A DNA stretch of 7,736 nt from positions 1-7,736 of the forward strand of contig CAJTQX010000064.1 in the NCBI GenBank assembly GCA_910578425.1, read 5' to 3'. A program made the translations under genes and the position numbers. Each line of letters starts with the position of its first letter. The first letter of the stretch is position 1. Shown here one piece after another: positions 1 through 5,595 of this stretch. Source of the DNA: an uncultured Anaerotignum sp. Its GTDB lineage: Bacteria; Bacillota; Clostridia; Lachnospirales; Anaerotignaceae. Below the pieces are notes generated by a model. It did not search any database, was not told where the DNA came from, and was given only the letters and a program-made list of their open reading frames with translations.

Positions 1-1
1 C

Positions 2-205
2 GACAGGCATGCTAATTTGAAATATAAATATGGAAACCGTCATTTCTGGTGTAGAGGCTATTACGTCGATACAGTAGGAAAAAATACGAAGAAGATAAGA
101 GAATACATAAATAATCAATTAAAAGAAGATTGGCAGGCAGACCAAATAAGTTTAAGCGAATACATAGACCCGTTTACGGGAGAGCCAGTAAAAAAAGACA
201 AATAA
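2..205 (+). CDS. tnpA: IS200/IS605-family Y1 transposase TnpA, C-terminal fragment
   Basis: The reading frame is open from the left edge, so the gene is cut by the window and its true start is not visible. About 67 residues remain. TnpA is a small HUH-type tyrosine recombinase that moves single-stranded DNA by a peel-and-paste mechanism. The fragment carries the characteristic FWCRGYYVDTVG segment followed by the helix REYINNQ. By family alignment from memory, its Tyr (codon 104-106) is the catalytic nucleophile and its Gln (codon 116-118) helps bind the metal. The HUH motif would be upstream, outside the window. The C-terminus ends in a short charged tail and TAA at 203-205. No TnpB gene follows, so on this side the element is tnpA-only. 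The family call is firm; whether the gene is intact cannot be judged. Confidence 0.88.
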   Translation, partial: DRHANLKYKYGNRHFWCRGYYVDTVGKNTKKIREYINNQLKEDWQADQISLSEYIDPFTGEPVKKDK

Positions 206-330
206 AATAAAGCCGCCAAGGGCGGCTAGTCTGTAAAAGTAGTGCGCTTGGCGGATTTTCATGCGCCTACAGGCGTGGCTGGTAAGAGCCCCTTATAGGG
301 GCAGAGCAAACCACCGGCTTAGCCGGTGGT
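206..330 (+). ncRNA. Structured 3' tail of IS200/IS605 element, possibly omega-RNA-like
   Basis: Between the tnpA stop and the terminal hairpin are about 125 nt without a gene but rich in stems: AGCCGCC/GGCGGCT (211-227), CGCCT/AGGCG (264-275), GCCCCT/AGGGGC (288-302) and ACCACCGGCT/AGCCGGTGGT (310-330, one-base loop). It is known that the right ends of IS605-type elements encode omega-RNAs, which guide TnpB with sequence lying just beyond the element. This tail has the size and general layout of such an RNA scaffold. Calling it omega-RNA-like is inference. It could instead be only the DNA hairpins needed for transposition, with 211-227 acting as the tnpA transcription stop. Confidence 0.35.
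310..330 (+). other. Terminal (right-end) hairpin of IS200/IS605 element
   Basis: Arms ACCACCGGCT (310-319) and AGCCGGTGGT (321-330) pair perfectly around a single T. A hairpin close to each end, with the cleavage site a few bases 3' at the right end, is the standard recognition structure for TnpA in this family. Confidence 0.6.
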
Positions 331-358
331 CATGATTGGAAAAAATCATTTAGACAGG

Positions 359-382
359 AACGCCTATTTTGGGCGTTTTTTT
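359..382 (+). terminator. Rho-independent terminator upstream of scaffold gene
   Basis: The stem AACGCC (359-364) pairs with GGCGTT (372-377) around a 7-base loop, and the run of seven T residues begins at 376. It lies between the IS element and the scaffold gene. It would stop transcripts coming from tnpA or from upstream phage genes, unless the structural genes are read through under antitermination or from a promoter I cannot identify between 383 and 403. Confidence 0.7.
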
Positions 383-415
383 CATGCCAAAAAACAAACG
401 AAAGGAGAGAGGCGC

Positions 416-940
416 ATGAAAAAAGAGGATTTTCTCAAGCTGGGGCTGACGGAGGAGGCAGCTGCGGCGGCAGAAGAAGCCAGCCGGAAGGAACTGGAAG
501 GCTATGTCCCGAAGGAACAGGCGGAGGCCTTACAGGCACAGATCACACAGCGGGACGCGGACATTGCAGAGCTGAAAAAGGCGGCTGGCAGTGATTCAGA
601 GTGGCAGGAGAAATTCACTGCGCTTGAAGACAAGTACAAAAAGGAAACGGAGGCTATGGCGAAGCAGCTGGCGGACACAGCGAAAAACAGCGCGGTCGAT
701 ATGGCGATCCTCAAGGCGGGCGGCAGGAACGCGAAGGCGGTCAAAGCGTTGCTGGACATGGAAAAGATCACGCTGAAGGACGACGGGACGCTGGACGGGC
801 TGGACCTGGACGCGCTGAAAAAGAGCGACGGCTATCTGTTTTCGGAGGAAACGACAAGGATCGTCGGGACGGGCGCGCAGGCCGGCACACAGGACGCTGA
901 CAGCATTGCGGCGGCGTTTGAAGCGGCGGTCATGGGATAA
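416..940 (+). CDS. Phage scaffolding protein, GP20-like minor structural protein
   Basis: Codes for 174 residues. The start at 416 is chosen because AAAGGAGAG (401-409) sits at proper spacing before it. A longer in-frame reading from 326 would run back through the terminator and the IS end. The protein begins MKKEDFLKLGLTEEAAAAAEE, then is highly charged and Glu/Lys/Ala-rich with coiled-coil character over roughly residues 15-110, including a stretch around QITQRDADIAELKK. This matches the phage GP20 scaffold family (usual length about 170-200). Such proteins guide prohead assembly and are lost or cleaved before DNA packaging. Its place directly before the capsid gene supports the role. The C-terminal end (about residues 150-174) would be the capsid-contact part by analogy. 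There is no signal peptide or membrane segment. Confidence 0.85.
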   Translation: MKKEDFLKLGLTEEAAAAAEEASRKELEGYVPKEQAEALQAQITQRDADIAELKKAAGSDSEWQEKFTALEDKYKKETEAMAKQLADTAKNSAVDMAILKAGGRNAKAVKALLDMEKITLKDDGTLDGLDLDALKKSDGYLFSEETTRIVGTGAQAGTQDADSIAAAFEAAVMG

Positions 941-942
941 GG
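932..942 (+). repeat. 11-bp direct repeat, left copy (flanks palindromic element 1)
   Basis: ATGGGATAAGG overlaps the last codons and stop of the scaffold gene. An identical copy lies at 1102-1112 on the other side of the palindromic element. It reads as a possible target duplication: removing one copy plus the element would put the scaffold stop directly onto the capsid ribosome site. Confidence 0.6.
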
Positions 943-1101
943 CGAGACCGTGGGGCTCTGCCCCACTTCCCCGCTGGGGCATCATGCCCCAGACCCCGAT
1001 TTCCCGCCGCATAATATGCGGCGGTATTAAAGTTTGGGGTCAAGCCCTTTTCAAAGGGCTTGCAGGGTTTGGGACAGCGTCCCAAGGTTTTCAGGGTTTT
1101 A
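943..1101 (-). repeat. Composite palindromic intergenic element, copy 1 (inverted orientation)
   Basis: A non-coding block of about 159 bp made of consecutive near-perfect hairpins: GTGGGGC/GCCCCAC (950-966), CTGGGGCAT/ATGCCCCAG (974-992), CCGCCGCATA/TATGCGGCGG (1004-1024), CAAGCCCTTT/AAAGGGCTTG (1041-1062) and TTGGGAC/GTCCCAA (1069-1085). The ends carry GAGACC and AAGGTTTT, related to the ends of the other two copies. The shared core (AAGCCCTTT hairpin plus GACCCCAAACTTT) reads on the minus strand here, opposite to copies 2 and 3. It fills the scaffold-capsid gap and leaves the capsid ribosome site intact just beyond it. There are no T-runs, so it is not a typical terminator. Confidence 0.8.
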
Positions 1102-1112
1102 ATGGGATAAGG
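1102..1112 (+). repeat. 11-bp direct repeat, right copy
   Basis: ATGGGATAAGG, identical to 932-942. Its end forms part of the capsid ribosome site AAGGAGGT (1109-1116). Confidence 0.6.
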
Positions 1113-1122
1113 AGGTTTTACA

Positions 1123-2040
1123 ATGGCAATCAACACACTGGAATATGCAAAGATTTTTTCGCAGACGCTGGACAGGCAGATGCTGGCGGAGGCGACTTCG
1201 GGCTGGATGGAGGCGAATGCCGGACAGGTGAAATACAGCGGCGGCAACGAGGTAAAAATCCCGATGATTTCCACAAGCGGGCTGGGGGATTACGACAGGG
1301 ACGAAGGCTTTAAGCGCGGTGCGGTCACGCTTTCCTACCAGACCATGATTATGACGCAGGACAGGGGCAGGACGTTCCACCTCGACGCGATGGATGTGGA
1401 CGAAACGAACTTTGTCGCGGCGGCAGGGAATGTGATGGGTGAGTTCCAGCGGCTGCAGGTCGTGTCTGAGATTGACGCGTACCGTTACAGCAGGATCGCC
1501 GCGCTGGCGGCGGCAAAGGACAGGGCGGCGGAGCAGACTGTGACTGCGGAAAACGTGCTTTCGCTCCTGCTGGCGGACATTGCGATGATACGGGACAAAA
1601 TCGGCGACACAACGGAGCTTGTCATTTCGATGTCGGGGCTGGTCACGCCGCTTTTGGCGCAGTCGAAGGAGATACAGAAGAAAATAGACGTGAGCGATTT
1701 CAAGAAGGGCGAAGTCAGCATGAAGGTGAAAAGCCTGGACGGCTGCCCGATTTTGCCTGTGCCTTCGGCGCGCATGAAAACGGCGTACATGTTTTATGAC
1801 GGGGAAACCACCGGACAGGAGGGGGGCGGTTTCAAGCCTGCGGAGGGTGCGAAGGCCATCAATTGGATCATTATGCCGCGGAACGTGCCCGTTGCGGTAT
1901 CCAAAACAGACGTAACCCGCATTTTTGACCCGATGACAAACCAGCAGGCGCATGCGTGGAAGATTGACTACCGGAAATATCACGACCTGTGGATACCGGA
2001 AAACAGGCTTGCTTCCGTATGGGTCAGCAAAGAGGCGTAA
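1123..2040 (+). CDS. Phage major capsid protein (HK97-fold coat protein)
   Basis: Codes for 305 residues, the shell subunit of the phage head. The start follows AAGGAGGT (1109-1116) by six bases. The N-terminal segment MAINTLEYAKIFSQTLD and the region at about residues 28-95 (WMEANAGQVKYSGG, KIPMISTSGLGDYDRDEGF, MTQDRGRTFHLDAMDVDET) are hallmarks of the coat proteins that follow GP20-type scaffolds in Firmicutes phages. Residues 100-130 are helix-like, matching the long spine helix of the HK97 fold. The C-terminus (IPENRLASVWVSKEA) matches the family end. Length is normal and no frameshift is seen. There is no separate protease gene; the scaffold upstream supplies the assembly function. The call is confident from family pattern, without a search. 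Confidence 0.92.
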   Translation: MAINTLEYAKIFSQTLDRQMLAEATSGWMEANAGQVKYSGGNEVKIPMISTSGLGDYDRDEGFKRGAVTLSYQTMIMTQDRGRTFHLDAMDVDETNFVAAAGNVMGEFQRLQVVSEIDAYRYSRIAALAAAKDRAAEQTVTAENVLSLLLADIAMIRDKIGDTTELVISMSGLVTPLLAQSKEIQKKIDVSDFKKGEVSMKVKSLDGCPILPVPSARMKTAYMFYDGETTGQEGGGFKPAEGAKAINWIIMPRNVPVAVSKTDVTRIFDPMTNQQAHAWKIDYRKYHDLWIPENRLASVWVSKEA

Positions 2041-2052
2041 GGAGGCGGTTTT

Positions 2053-2232
2053 ATGTACAAGCTGAAAATGCTGAATGTTGTGAAGGAAACGGCTTCGGCG
2101 GAAAAACGAGATGCTCTGATTTCTCAGGGGTATGAGATGATGGAGGAGCCAAAGCGGCAGGCAAACAGGAAGGGCAGGCCAAAGGAGGAAAGCGATGCGG
2201 ACAACGAAGGAGCAGACGGAACTGCTGGATAA
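2053..2232 (+). CDS. Small post-capsid protein of unknown function
   Basis: Codes for 59 residues, with ribosome site GGAGG (2041-2045) immediately after the capsid stop. The sequence opens MYKLKMLNVVKETASAEKRD, then ISQGYEMMEE, and ends in a very basic-to-acidic tail (RQANRKGRPKEE, then an Asp/Glu/Gly-rich end). Short proteins opening with a similar 'KLKxLNVVKE...KRDxLISQGY' pattern commonly follow the capsid gene in Firmicutes phages; I recall the pattern but know no assigned function. It may be a head decoration or neck-related protein, or a small regulator. Its 3' end overlaps the next gene by 38 bp in another frame, which suggests translational coupling. The ribosome site of the next gene (2181-2190) lies within this coding region. 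Confidence 0.7.
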   Translation: MYKLKMLNVVKETASAEKRDALISQGYEMMEEPKRQANRKGRPKEESDADNEGADGTAG

Positions 2233-2545
2233 GCTGCTGGGAGGCGGCATCGACACTGAAATTCTGCTGTTCGCGCTGGAACGCGCGCGGGAGATGATTC
2301 TGAACTACTGCCGCCTGAAGGAGCTGCCCGCAGGGCTGGAAAACGCCCTGCTTTCGCTCTGTGTGGATATTTACCGCGCGGAACAGCCGGGCAGAGTGCA
2401 AACTGTGGGCGTGGTCAAAAGTATGACAGAGGGCGATGTTTCGATTTCCTATGGTTCGGCAGCATCGGCGGCGGAGAACGGCGGCCTAGCGTTCCTGAAG
2501 GATTACGCGAAAACACTGGACAGATACCGAAAGGCGGGGTGGTAG
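2195..2545 (+). CDS. Head-tail connector/adaptor protein (gp6/YqbG-like)
   Basis: Codes for 116 residues. The start follows AAAGGAGGAA (2181-2190) at short spacing. It is a helical protein with a first helical bundle at about residues 5-62, then a strand segment VGVVKSMTEGDVSISYG at 71-87 and a last helix KDYAKTLDRYRKAGW. This helix / 'xxSxTEGDVSxSYG' / C-terminal helix plan is that of the phage gp6-like connector family, such as SPP1 gp15 and HK97 gp6. These proteins form a ring under the portal that extends the DNA channel. The position right after the capsid region and before the stopper supports this. The stop TAG is at 2543-2545, one base before the next start. Confidence 0.82.
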   Translation: MRTTKEQTELLDKLLGGGIDTEILLFALERAREMILNYCRLKELPAGLENALLSLCVDIYRAEQPGRVQTVGVVKSMTEGDVSISYGSAASAAENGGLAFLKDYAKTLDRYRKAGW

Positions 2546-2546
2546 T

Positions 2547-2906
2547 ATGCTGGCAGGGATGCGGGCGGCGGCGGAAACGTTGTATACCGGAAGGATGGAC
2601 GTCATTGAGTACCGACTCATGGAGGACGAAAAAACAGGGATTTCAAGGCATCAGGAGGTTGTTGTGCTGGAAAATATTCCCTGCCGCCTGTCCTATGGCA
2701 AAGCGGCGGCTGTGACGGACGGGAGCGCGGCGGAAAACGTGCAGGAAATCAGGGTGTACTTTGCGCCGGACATTGCCATTCGGCCAGGGAGCAAGCTGTG
2801 CATCCGGCAGAACGGTACGGAAGCGGCGTACAAATCCAGCGGCGTGCCGAAATGCTACGCCAGCCATAACGAAGTGGCATTGGAATACTTTGAGAGGTGG
2901 GCGTAA
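2547..2906 (+). CDS. Head-closure/stopper-type protein (YqbH/SPP1 gp16-like position)
   Basis: Codes for 119 residues, mostly beta in character: YTGRMDVIEYR, VVVLENIPCRLSYG (about 38-51), EIRVYFAPDIAIRPGSKLCIRQNG (about 67-90), and a C-terminal 'SSGVPKCYASHNEVALEYFERW'. The 'PDIxIxPGSKLxIxQNG...SGxPxxYxSHxE' pattern is typical of the small head-closure proteins that follow gp6-like adaptors in Firmicutes phages. They plug the connector until the tail docks. The ribosome site is only fair (GGCGGGGTGG, 2533-2542) and the gene begins one base after the previous stop, so it is probably coupled to it. A second in-frame Met at codon 5 is an alternative start. The family is recognised by pattern and position rather than by a diagnostic motif. 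Confidence 0.7.
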   Translation: MLAGMRAAAETLYTGRMDVIEYRLMEDEKTGISRHQEVVVLENIPCRLSYGKAAAVTDGSAAENVQEIRVYFAPDIAIRPGSKLCIRQNGTEAAYKSSGVPKCYASHNEVALEYFERWA

Positions 2907-3472
2907 TGGCAGGCTGGGGGAGCTGTGAATTTTCAGAACTGCGGCGGCTGGCGGAACGGATGGACGGCTTGCAGGCGCATGTGGGGGAAATCTCGGCGGC
3001 GATGGTGAAGGAGCTGGCGCAGCGCATGCTGGACAAGGTGACGAAGCGCACGCCGGTCGGCAAAAAGCCAAAGTTTGACGGGCCGCAGACGGAACGGATC
3101 AGGGCCTTGCCGCAGGGCGGCGGACGTGGGCGTTCTTATCGTATGCTGACGCGGAATGGCGCGATACTCGAACGGTACTGGAACGGCTATGTCGGCGGGA
3201 ACCTGCGGCGAAGCTGGCAGGTCGGGAATGTCGTGCGGCGTGGGGACGCGTTTGAGATTGAGGTATTTAATACCGCCGAATACGCGTCCTTTGTGGAGTA
3301 TGGGCACAGGCAGACGCCGGGGCGGTATGTCCCCGCGCTGGGGAAGCGGCTGAAAAACGGCTGGGTCAAGGGGCGGTTCATGCTGACGGTTTCCGAGGAG
3401 GAGCTGAAGGTGCAGGCCCCCGCTGTCATTGAAAAGCGGCTGATGGAGTATTTTGCGGGGATGGAAAGATAA
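2906..3472 (+). CDS. HK97 gp10-like neck/tail-completion protein
   Basis: Codes for 188 residues. The start ATG overlaps the previous stop (TAATG at 2904-2908). A GTG nine bases upstream is open in frame but less likely. The N-terminal helix (residues 10-45) ends in DKVTKRTPVG, and the core continues GGNLRRSWQVG (about 98-108), then the beta segment FEIEVFNTAEYASFVEYGHRQ and a C-terminal helix. The 'RTPV...LRRSW...NxxxYAxxVEYGHR' pattern defines the HK97 gp10-like family (XkdI/YqbI in PBSX/skin), which works at the head-tail junction. Here about 45 residues separate RTPV and LRRSW. They are basic and Gly/Arg-rich, longer than the short linker in HK97-type members. The stop at 3470-3472 touches the left end of palindromic element 2. 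Confidence 0.85.
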   Translation: MAGWGSCEFSELRRLAERMDGLQAHVGEISAAMVKELAQRMLDKVTKRTPVGKKPKFDGPQTERIRALPQGGGRGRSYRMLTRNGAILERYWNGYVGGNLRRSWQVGNVVRRGDAFEIEVFNTAEYASFVEYGHRQTPGRYVPALGKRLKNGWVKGRFMLTVSEEELKVQAPAVIEKRLMEYFAGMER

Positions 3473-3622
3473 AGACCTTGGAGGCTCTGCCTCCAACCCT
3501 CCGCAAGCCCTTTGAAAAAGGCTTGACCCCAAACTTTGCTTTCAACCGCGCATTTGCGTGGTTGCAGAAGGCTCAAGGGACTGCTCCTTGTGGGAGTTTG
3601 AGGGCAAAGCCCTCAAGGTTTT
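3472..3622 (+). repeat. Composite palindromic intergenic element, copy 2
   Basis: About 151 bp between the gp10-like stop and the tail-terminator ribosome site. It begins AAGACCTTG and ends CAAGGTTTT. Hairpins in order: TTGGAGGC/GCCTCCAA (3478-3496), CAAGCC...GGCTTG with one mismatch (3504-3525), CAACCGCGCA/TGCGTGGTTG with one G-T pair (3543-3564), and TTGAGGGC/GCCCTCAA (3598-3616). The core AAGCCCTTTGAAAA...GACCCCAAACTTTGCTTTCAACCGCG is shared with copy 3 in the same orientation and, up to CAAACTTT, with copy 1 in inverted orientation. The element happens to be open in frame with the gene downstream. Confidence 0.82.
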
Positions 3623-3633
3623 GGAGGTTCATT

Positions 3634-4050
3634 ATGATTATAACGATATTGGAGGGCGTTGCGAAGCGGCTGAAAGCAGATTTCCCGAAAATGAGGGTGT
3701 ACGACAGCGAGGTGAAACAGGGGCTGGAGCCGCCCTGTTTTCTGGTCACTGTGCTGGAACCGAGCCGGGCAAGGCTGGTCGGCCAGTGGTGGCGGCAGGA
3801 GCAGCTTTTTGACGTGCAGTATTTCCCCAAAACAGAGGATACTAACGAGCTGTACGCCATCGGCAGCGGGCTGTTTGACACACTGGAAACGATTGCCCTG
3901 CCGGACGGGGAACTGCGCGGCACCGGCTTGCGGTTTGAGACTGTGGACGGCGTGCTGCATTTTTTTGTGAAATATACGGTATTCCTGCGGCGGAGGGAGC
4001 CAAAGGAGCATATGGAAATTTTACACGTAAAGGAACATGTGAAGGAGTGA
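3634..4050 (+). CDS. Phage tail terminator protein (YqbJ/XkdJ-like)
   Basis: Codes for 138 residues. I start at ATG 3634 because GGAGG (3623-3627) sits just before it. The open frame extends back to 3478, but only by translating the repeat element. The sequence MIITILEGVAKRLKADFP, then YDSEVKQGLEPPCFLVTVLE, a hydrophobic-aromatic strand WWRQEQLFDVQYFPK, and the late LHFFVKYTVFLRR strand followed by a charged tail are typical of the small alpha/beta proteins in this slot (DUF6838-type tail terminator family). They cap the tail tube and join it to the head. The position between the gp10-like protein and the sheath agrees with PBSX/skin order. The stop TGA at 4048-4050 is next to the next ribosome site. 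Confidence 0.8.
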   Translation: MIITILEGVAKRLKADFPKMRVYDSEVKQGLEPPCFLVTVLEPSRARLVGQWWRQEQLFDVQYFPKTEDTNELYAIGSGLFDTLETIALPDGELRGTGLRFETVDGVLHFFVKYTVFLRRREPKEHMEILHVKEHVKE

Positions 4051-4054
4051 AACT

Positions 4055-4261
4055 ATGGCGGAGAAAAAGACGGAAATCAAGACAGAAATGAAGCCCGAAA
4101 CGGCAAAACAGGAGCCTGTGTTCAGCAAGGCGGCAATTTTGGGCTTCCAGAAATACGCGGGCAGGCGCGACCTGCTTTCTGTGCTTCTGGAGGAAAAAGA
4201 CTACACGCTGGCTGAGGCGGACAGGCTGATTGACGCGTTTATGGAAGGGGGCAAAAAGTAA
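4055..4261 (+). CDS. YqzN/YkzM-like small protein
   Basis: Codes for 68 residues, with ribosome site GAAGGAG (4041-4047). The first 20 residues are Lys/Glu/Thr-rich and probably disordered. The conserved part runs FQKYAGRRDLLSVLLEEKDY, then TLAEADRLIDAFMEGGKK. This 'KxAGRRDxLxxLL...YTLxEAdxlIxxFmxG' pattern, together with the slot directly before the sheath gene, matches the small YqzN/YkzM proteins of the B. subtilis skin and PBSX elements. Their function is not established. The conserved part resembles a small helix-turn-helix-like fold but no DNA-binding role is known. The stop overlaps the sheath start by one base (TAATG, 4259-4263), which implies coupled translation. Confidence 0.8.
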   Translation: MAEKKTEIKTEMKPETAKQEPVFSKAAILGFQKYAGRRDLLSVLLEEKDYTLAEADRLIDAFMEGGKK

Positions 4262-5583
4262 TGGCACTTGGAGGCGGTACGTTTTTGGTACAGAACAAGG
4301 TCCTGCCCGGCTCTTATATCAACTTCATTTCGGCGGCGCGGGCCTCGGCTGTGCTTTCCGACAGGGGCGTTGCCACAATGCCGCTGGAACTGGACTGGGG
4401 GCCGGATGAGGTGGTCTTTGCTGTGGAAAACAGCGAGTTTCAGAAGGACAGCGTAAAGATTTTCGGGCATGCGTATACGGACGAAGAAATGCGGCCCCTG
4501 CGCGAGCTGTTCGGCAGTATCCGGCGCGCTTACCTGTTCAAGCTGAACAGCGGCGGGCAGAAGGCGGCGAACACGTTCGCAGAGGCGAAATATCCGGGGA
4601 AACGAGGCAACGCGCTTTCCATTGTAATCGAGCGGAACGAGGCGTTCGAGGAAGGGACGAACGAGGTCTATGACGTTTCGACACTGCTGGACGGGGACGC
4701 GGTGGACGTGCAGAAGGGCGTGAAAACGGCGGCGGAGCTGGCGGCAAATGATTTTGTCACGTTCCAAAAGGACGCGGCTCTTGCGGCGACTGCGGCGGCA
4801 CCGTTGGAAGGCGGCACAGATGGTACGGTCAAAAACGCGTCGTACCAGAAATATCTGGACAAGATCGAGGCGTACACGTTCAACACTATGGGCTGCGCCA
4901 CGACTGACCCGCTGGTGAAGGGACTGTTCGCGGCGTTCACAAAGCGGCTCAGGGATGAGTGCGGCGTGAAATTCCAGACGGTGCTGTTCCGGCAGGAAAA
5001 GGCGGACTATGAGGGTGTGATCAGCGTGGAAAACGGACTGGAAGGCGCGGACGGCGAACCTTCTCTGGTGTACTGGGTGACGGGGGCGGAGGCTGGCTGC
5101 GAGGTCAATAAGAGCCTGACGAACTGCGTCTATTCAGGGGAATACGCAGTCAATACCGACTATACGCAGACACAGCTGGAAAACGCTGCCCGCGCCGGAA
5201 AGCTGCTGTTCCATAAGGTCGGCGACGATGTGCGGCTGTTGACGGACATCAACACGTTTACCAGCATTACGGACACGAAAAGCAGTGATTTCGGCAGTAA
5301 CCAGACGATGCGCGTGCTCGACCAGATTGGCAATGATATCGCCGCGCTGTTCAACACGAAATATCTGGGGAAGGTGCAGAATGACAACGCTGGGCGTATC
5401 AGTCTTTGGAATGATATCGTCAGCCATCATAACCAGATGCAGACGATACGCGCGATTGAAAATTTCAGCGGGGATAATGTGACCGTTGAAAAGGGAGATT
5501 TGAAAAAGTCCGTTGTTGTGACGGATTATGTGACGCCGGTGAACGCAATGGAGCAGCTCTATATGACGGTGGTGGTGGAGTAA
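4261..5583 (+). CDS. Phage contractile tail sheath protein (XkdK-like)
   Basis: Codes for 440 residues, usual for the PBSX-type sheath. It forms the outer contractile layer that shortens to drive the tube through the cell envelope. The N-terminal segment MALGGGTFLVQNKVLPGSYINF carries the family's 'PGxYxNF' start. The middle (about 70-260) holds the variable, surface-exposed domain, with Ala-rich and charged segments. The C-terminal third includes LLTDINTFTSIT, then GRISLWNDIVSHHNQMQTIR and a final strand AMEQLYMTVVVE; in known sheaths this C-terminal part makes the interlocking strand contacts between subunits. The frame is intact with no premature stops. It is translationally coupled to the small gene before it. 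This gene shows that the phage is myovirus-like. Confidence 0.95.
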   Translation: MALGGGTFLVQNKVLPGSYINFISAARASAVLSDRGVATMPLELDWGPDEVVFAVENSEFQKDSVKIFGHAYTDEEMRPLRELFGSIRRAYLFKLNSGGQKAANTFAEAKYPGKRGNALSIVIERNEAFEEGTNEVYDVSTLLDGDAVDVQKGVKTAAELAANDFVTFQKDAALAATAAAPLEGGTDGTVKNASYQKYLDKIEAYTFNTMGCATTDPLVKGLFAAFTKRLRDECGVKFQTVLFRQEKADYEGVISVENGLEGADGEPSLVYWVTGAEAGCEVNKSLTNCVYSGEYAVNTDYTQTQLENAARAGKLLFHKVGDDVRLLTDINTFTSITDTKSSDFGSNQTMRVLDQIGNDIAALFNTKYLGKVQNDNAGRISLWNDIVSHHNQMQTIRAIENFSGDNVTVEKGDLKKSVVVTDYVTPVNAMEQLYMTVVVE

Positions 5584-5595
5584 AGGAGGGGGAAC

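Larger units (their letters stand above)
1..337 (+). mobile_element. IS200/IS605-family insertion sequence, 3' part
   Basis: This is the right-hand portion of an IS200/IS605-type element. It holds the transposase C-terminus, a hairpin-rich non-coding tail, and a strong terminal hairpin at 310-330 of the kind that TnpA recognises as single-stranded DNA. The stretch is AT-rich compared with the GC-rich phage genes that follow, which fits a separate origin. The left end lies outside the window. The exact right end is not certain: I place it just after the terminal hairpin, in CATGATT (331-337), because IS200/IS605 elements are cut a few bases beyond this hairpin. These elements lack terminal inverted repeats and do not duplicate their target, so the boundary cannot be read from a duplication. 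Confidence 0.7.

Noticed and set aside
326..415. N-terminal extension of the scaffold gene from 326
   Set aside because: It would translate the IS terminal hairpin and the terminator. The ATG at 416 has a good ribosome site and gives the family's usual N-terminus.
943..1101. Rho-independent terminators formed by the hairpins of the palindromic elements
   Set aside because: The stems are strong but none is followed by a T-run, and downstream genes in the same operon need transcription through them.
906..1313. 135-codon plus-strand frame across element 1 and the capsid start
   Set aside because: It overlaps scaffold and capsid in the wrong frame and is composed of repeat translation plus out-of-frame capsid sequence.
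1099..2256. Long minus-strand open frame of 385 codons opposite the capsid gene
   Set aside because: It is the shadow of a GC-rich coding strand: rich in Arg, His and Leu, with no recognisable domain and no ribosome site at its start. The plus-strand capsid protein is unmistakable.
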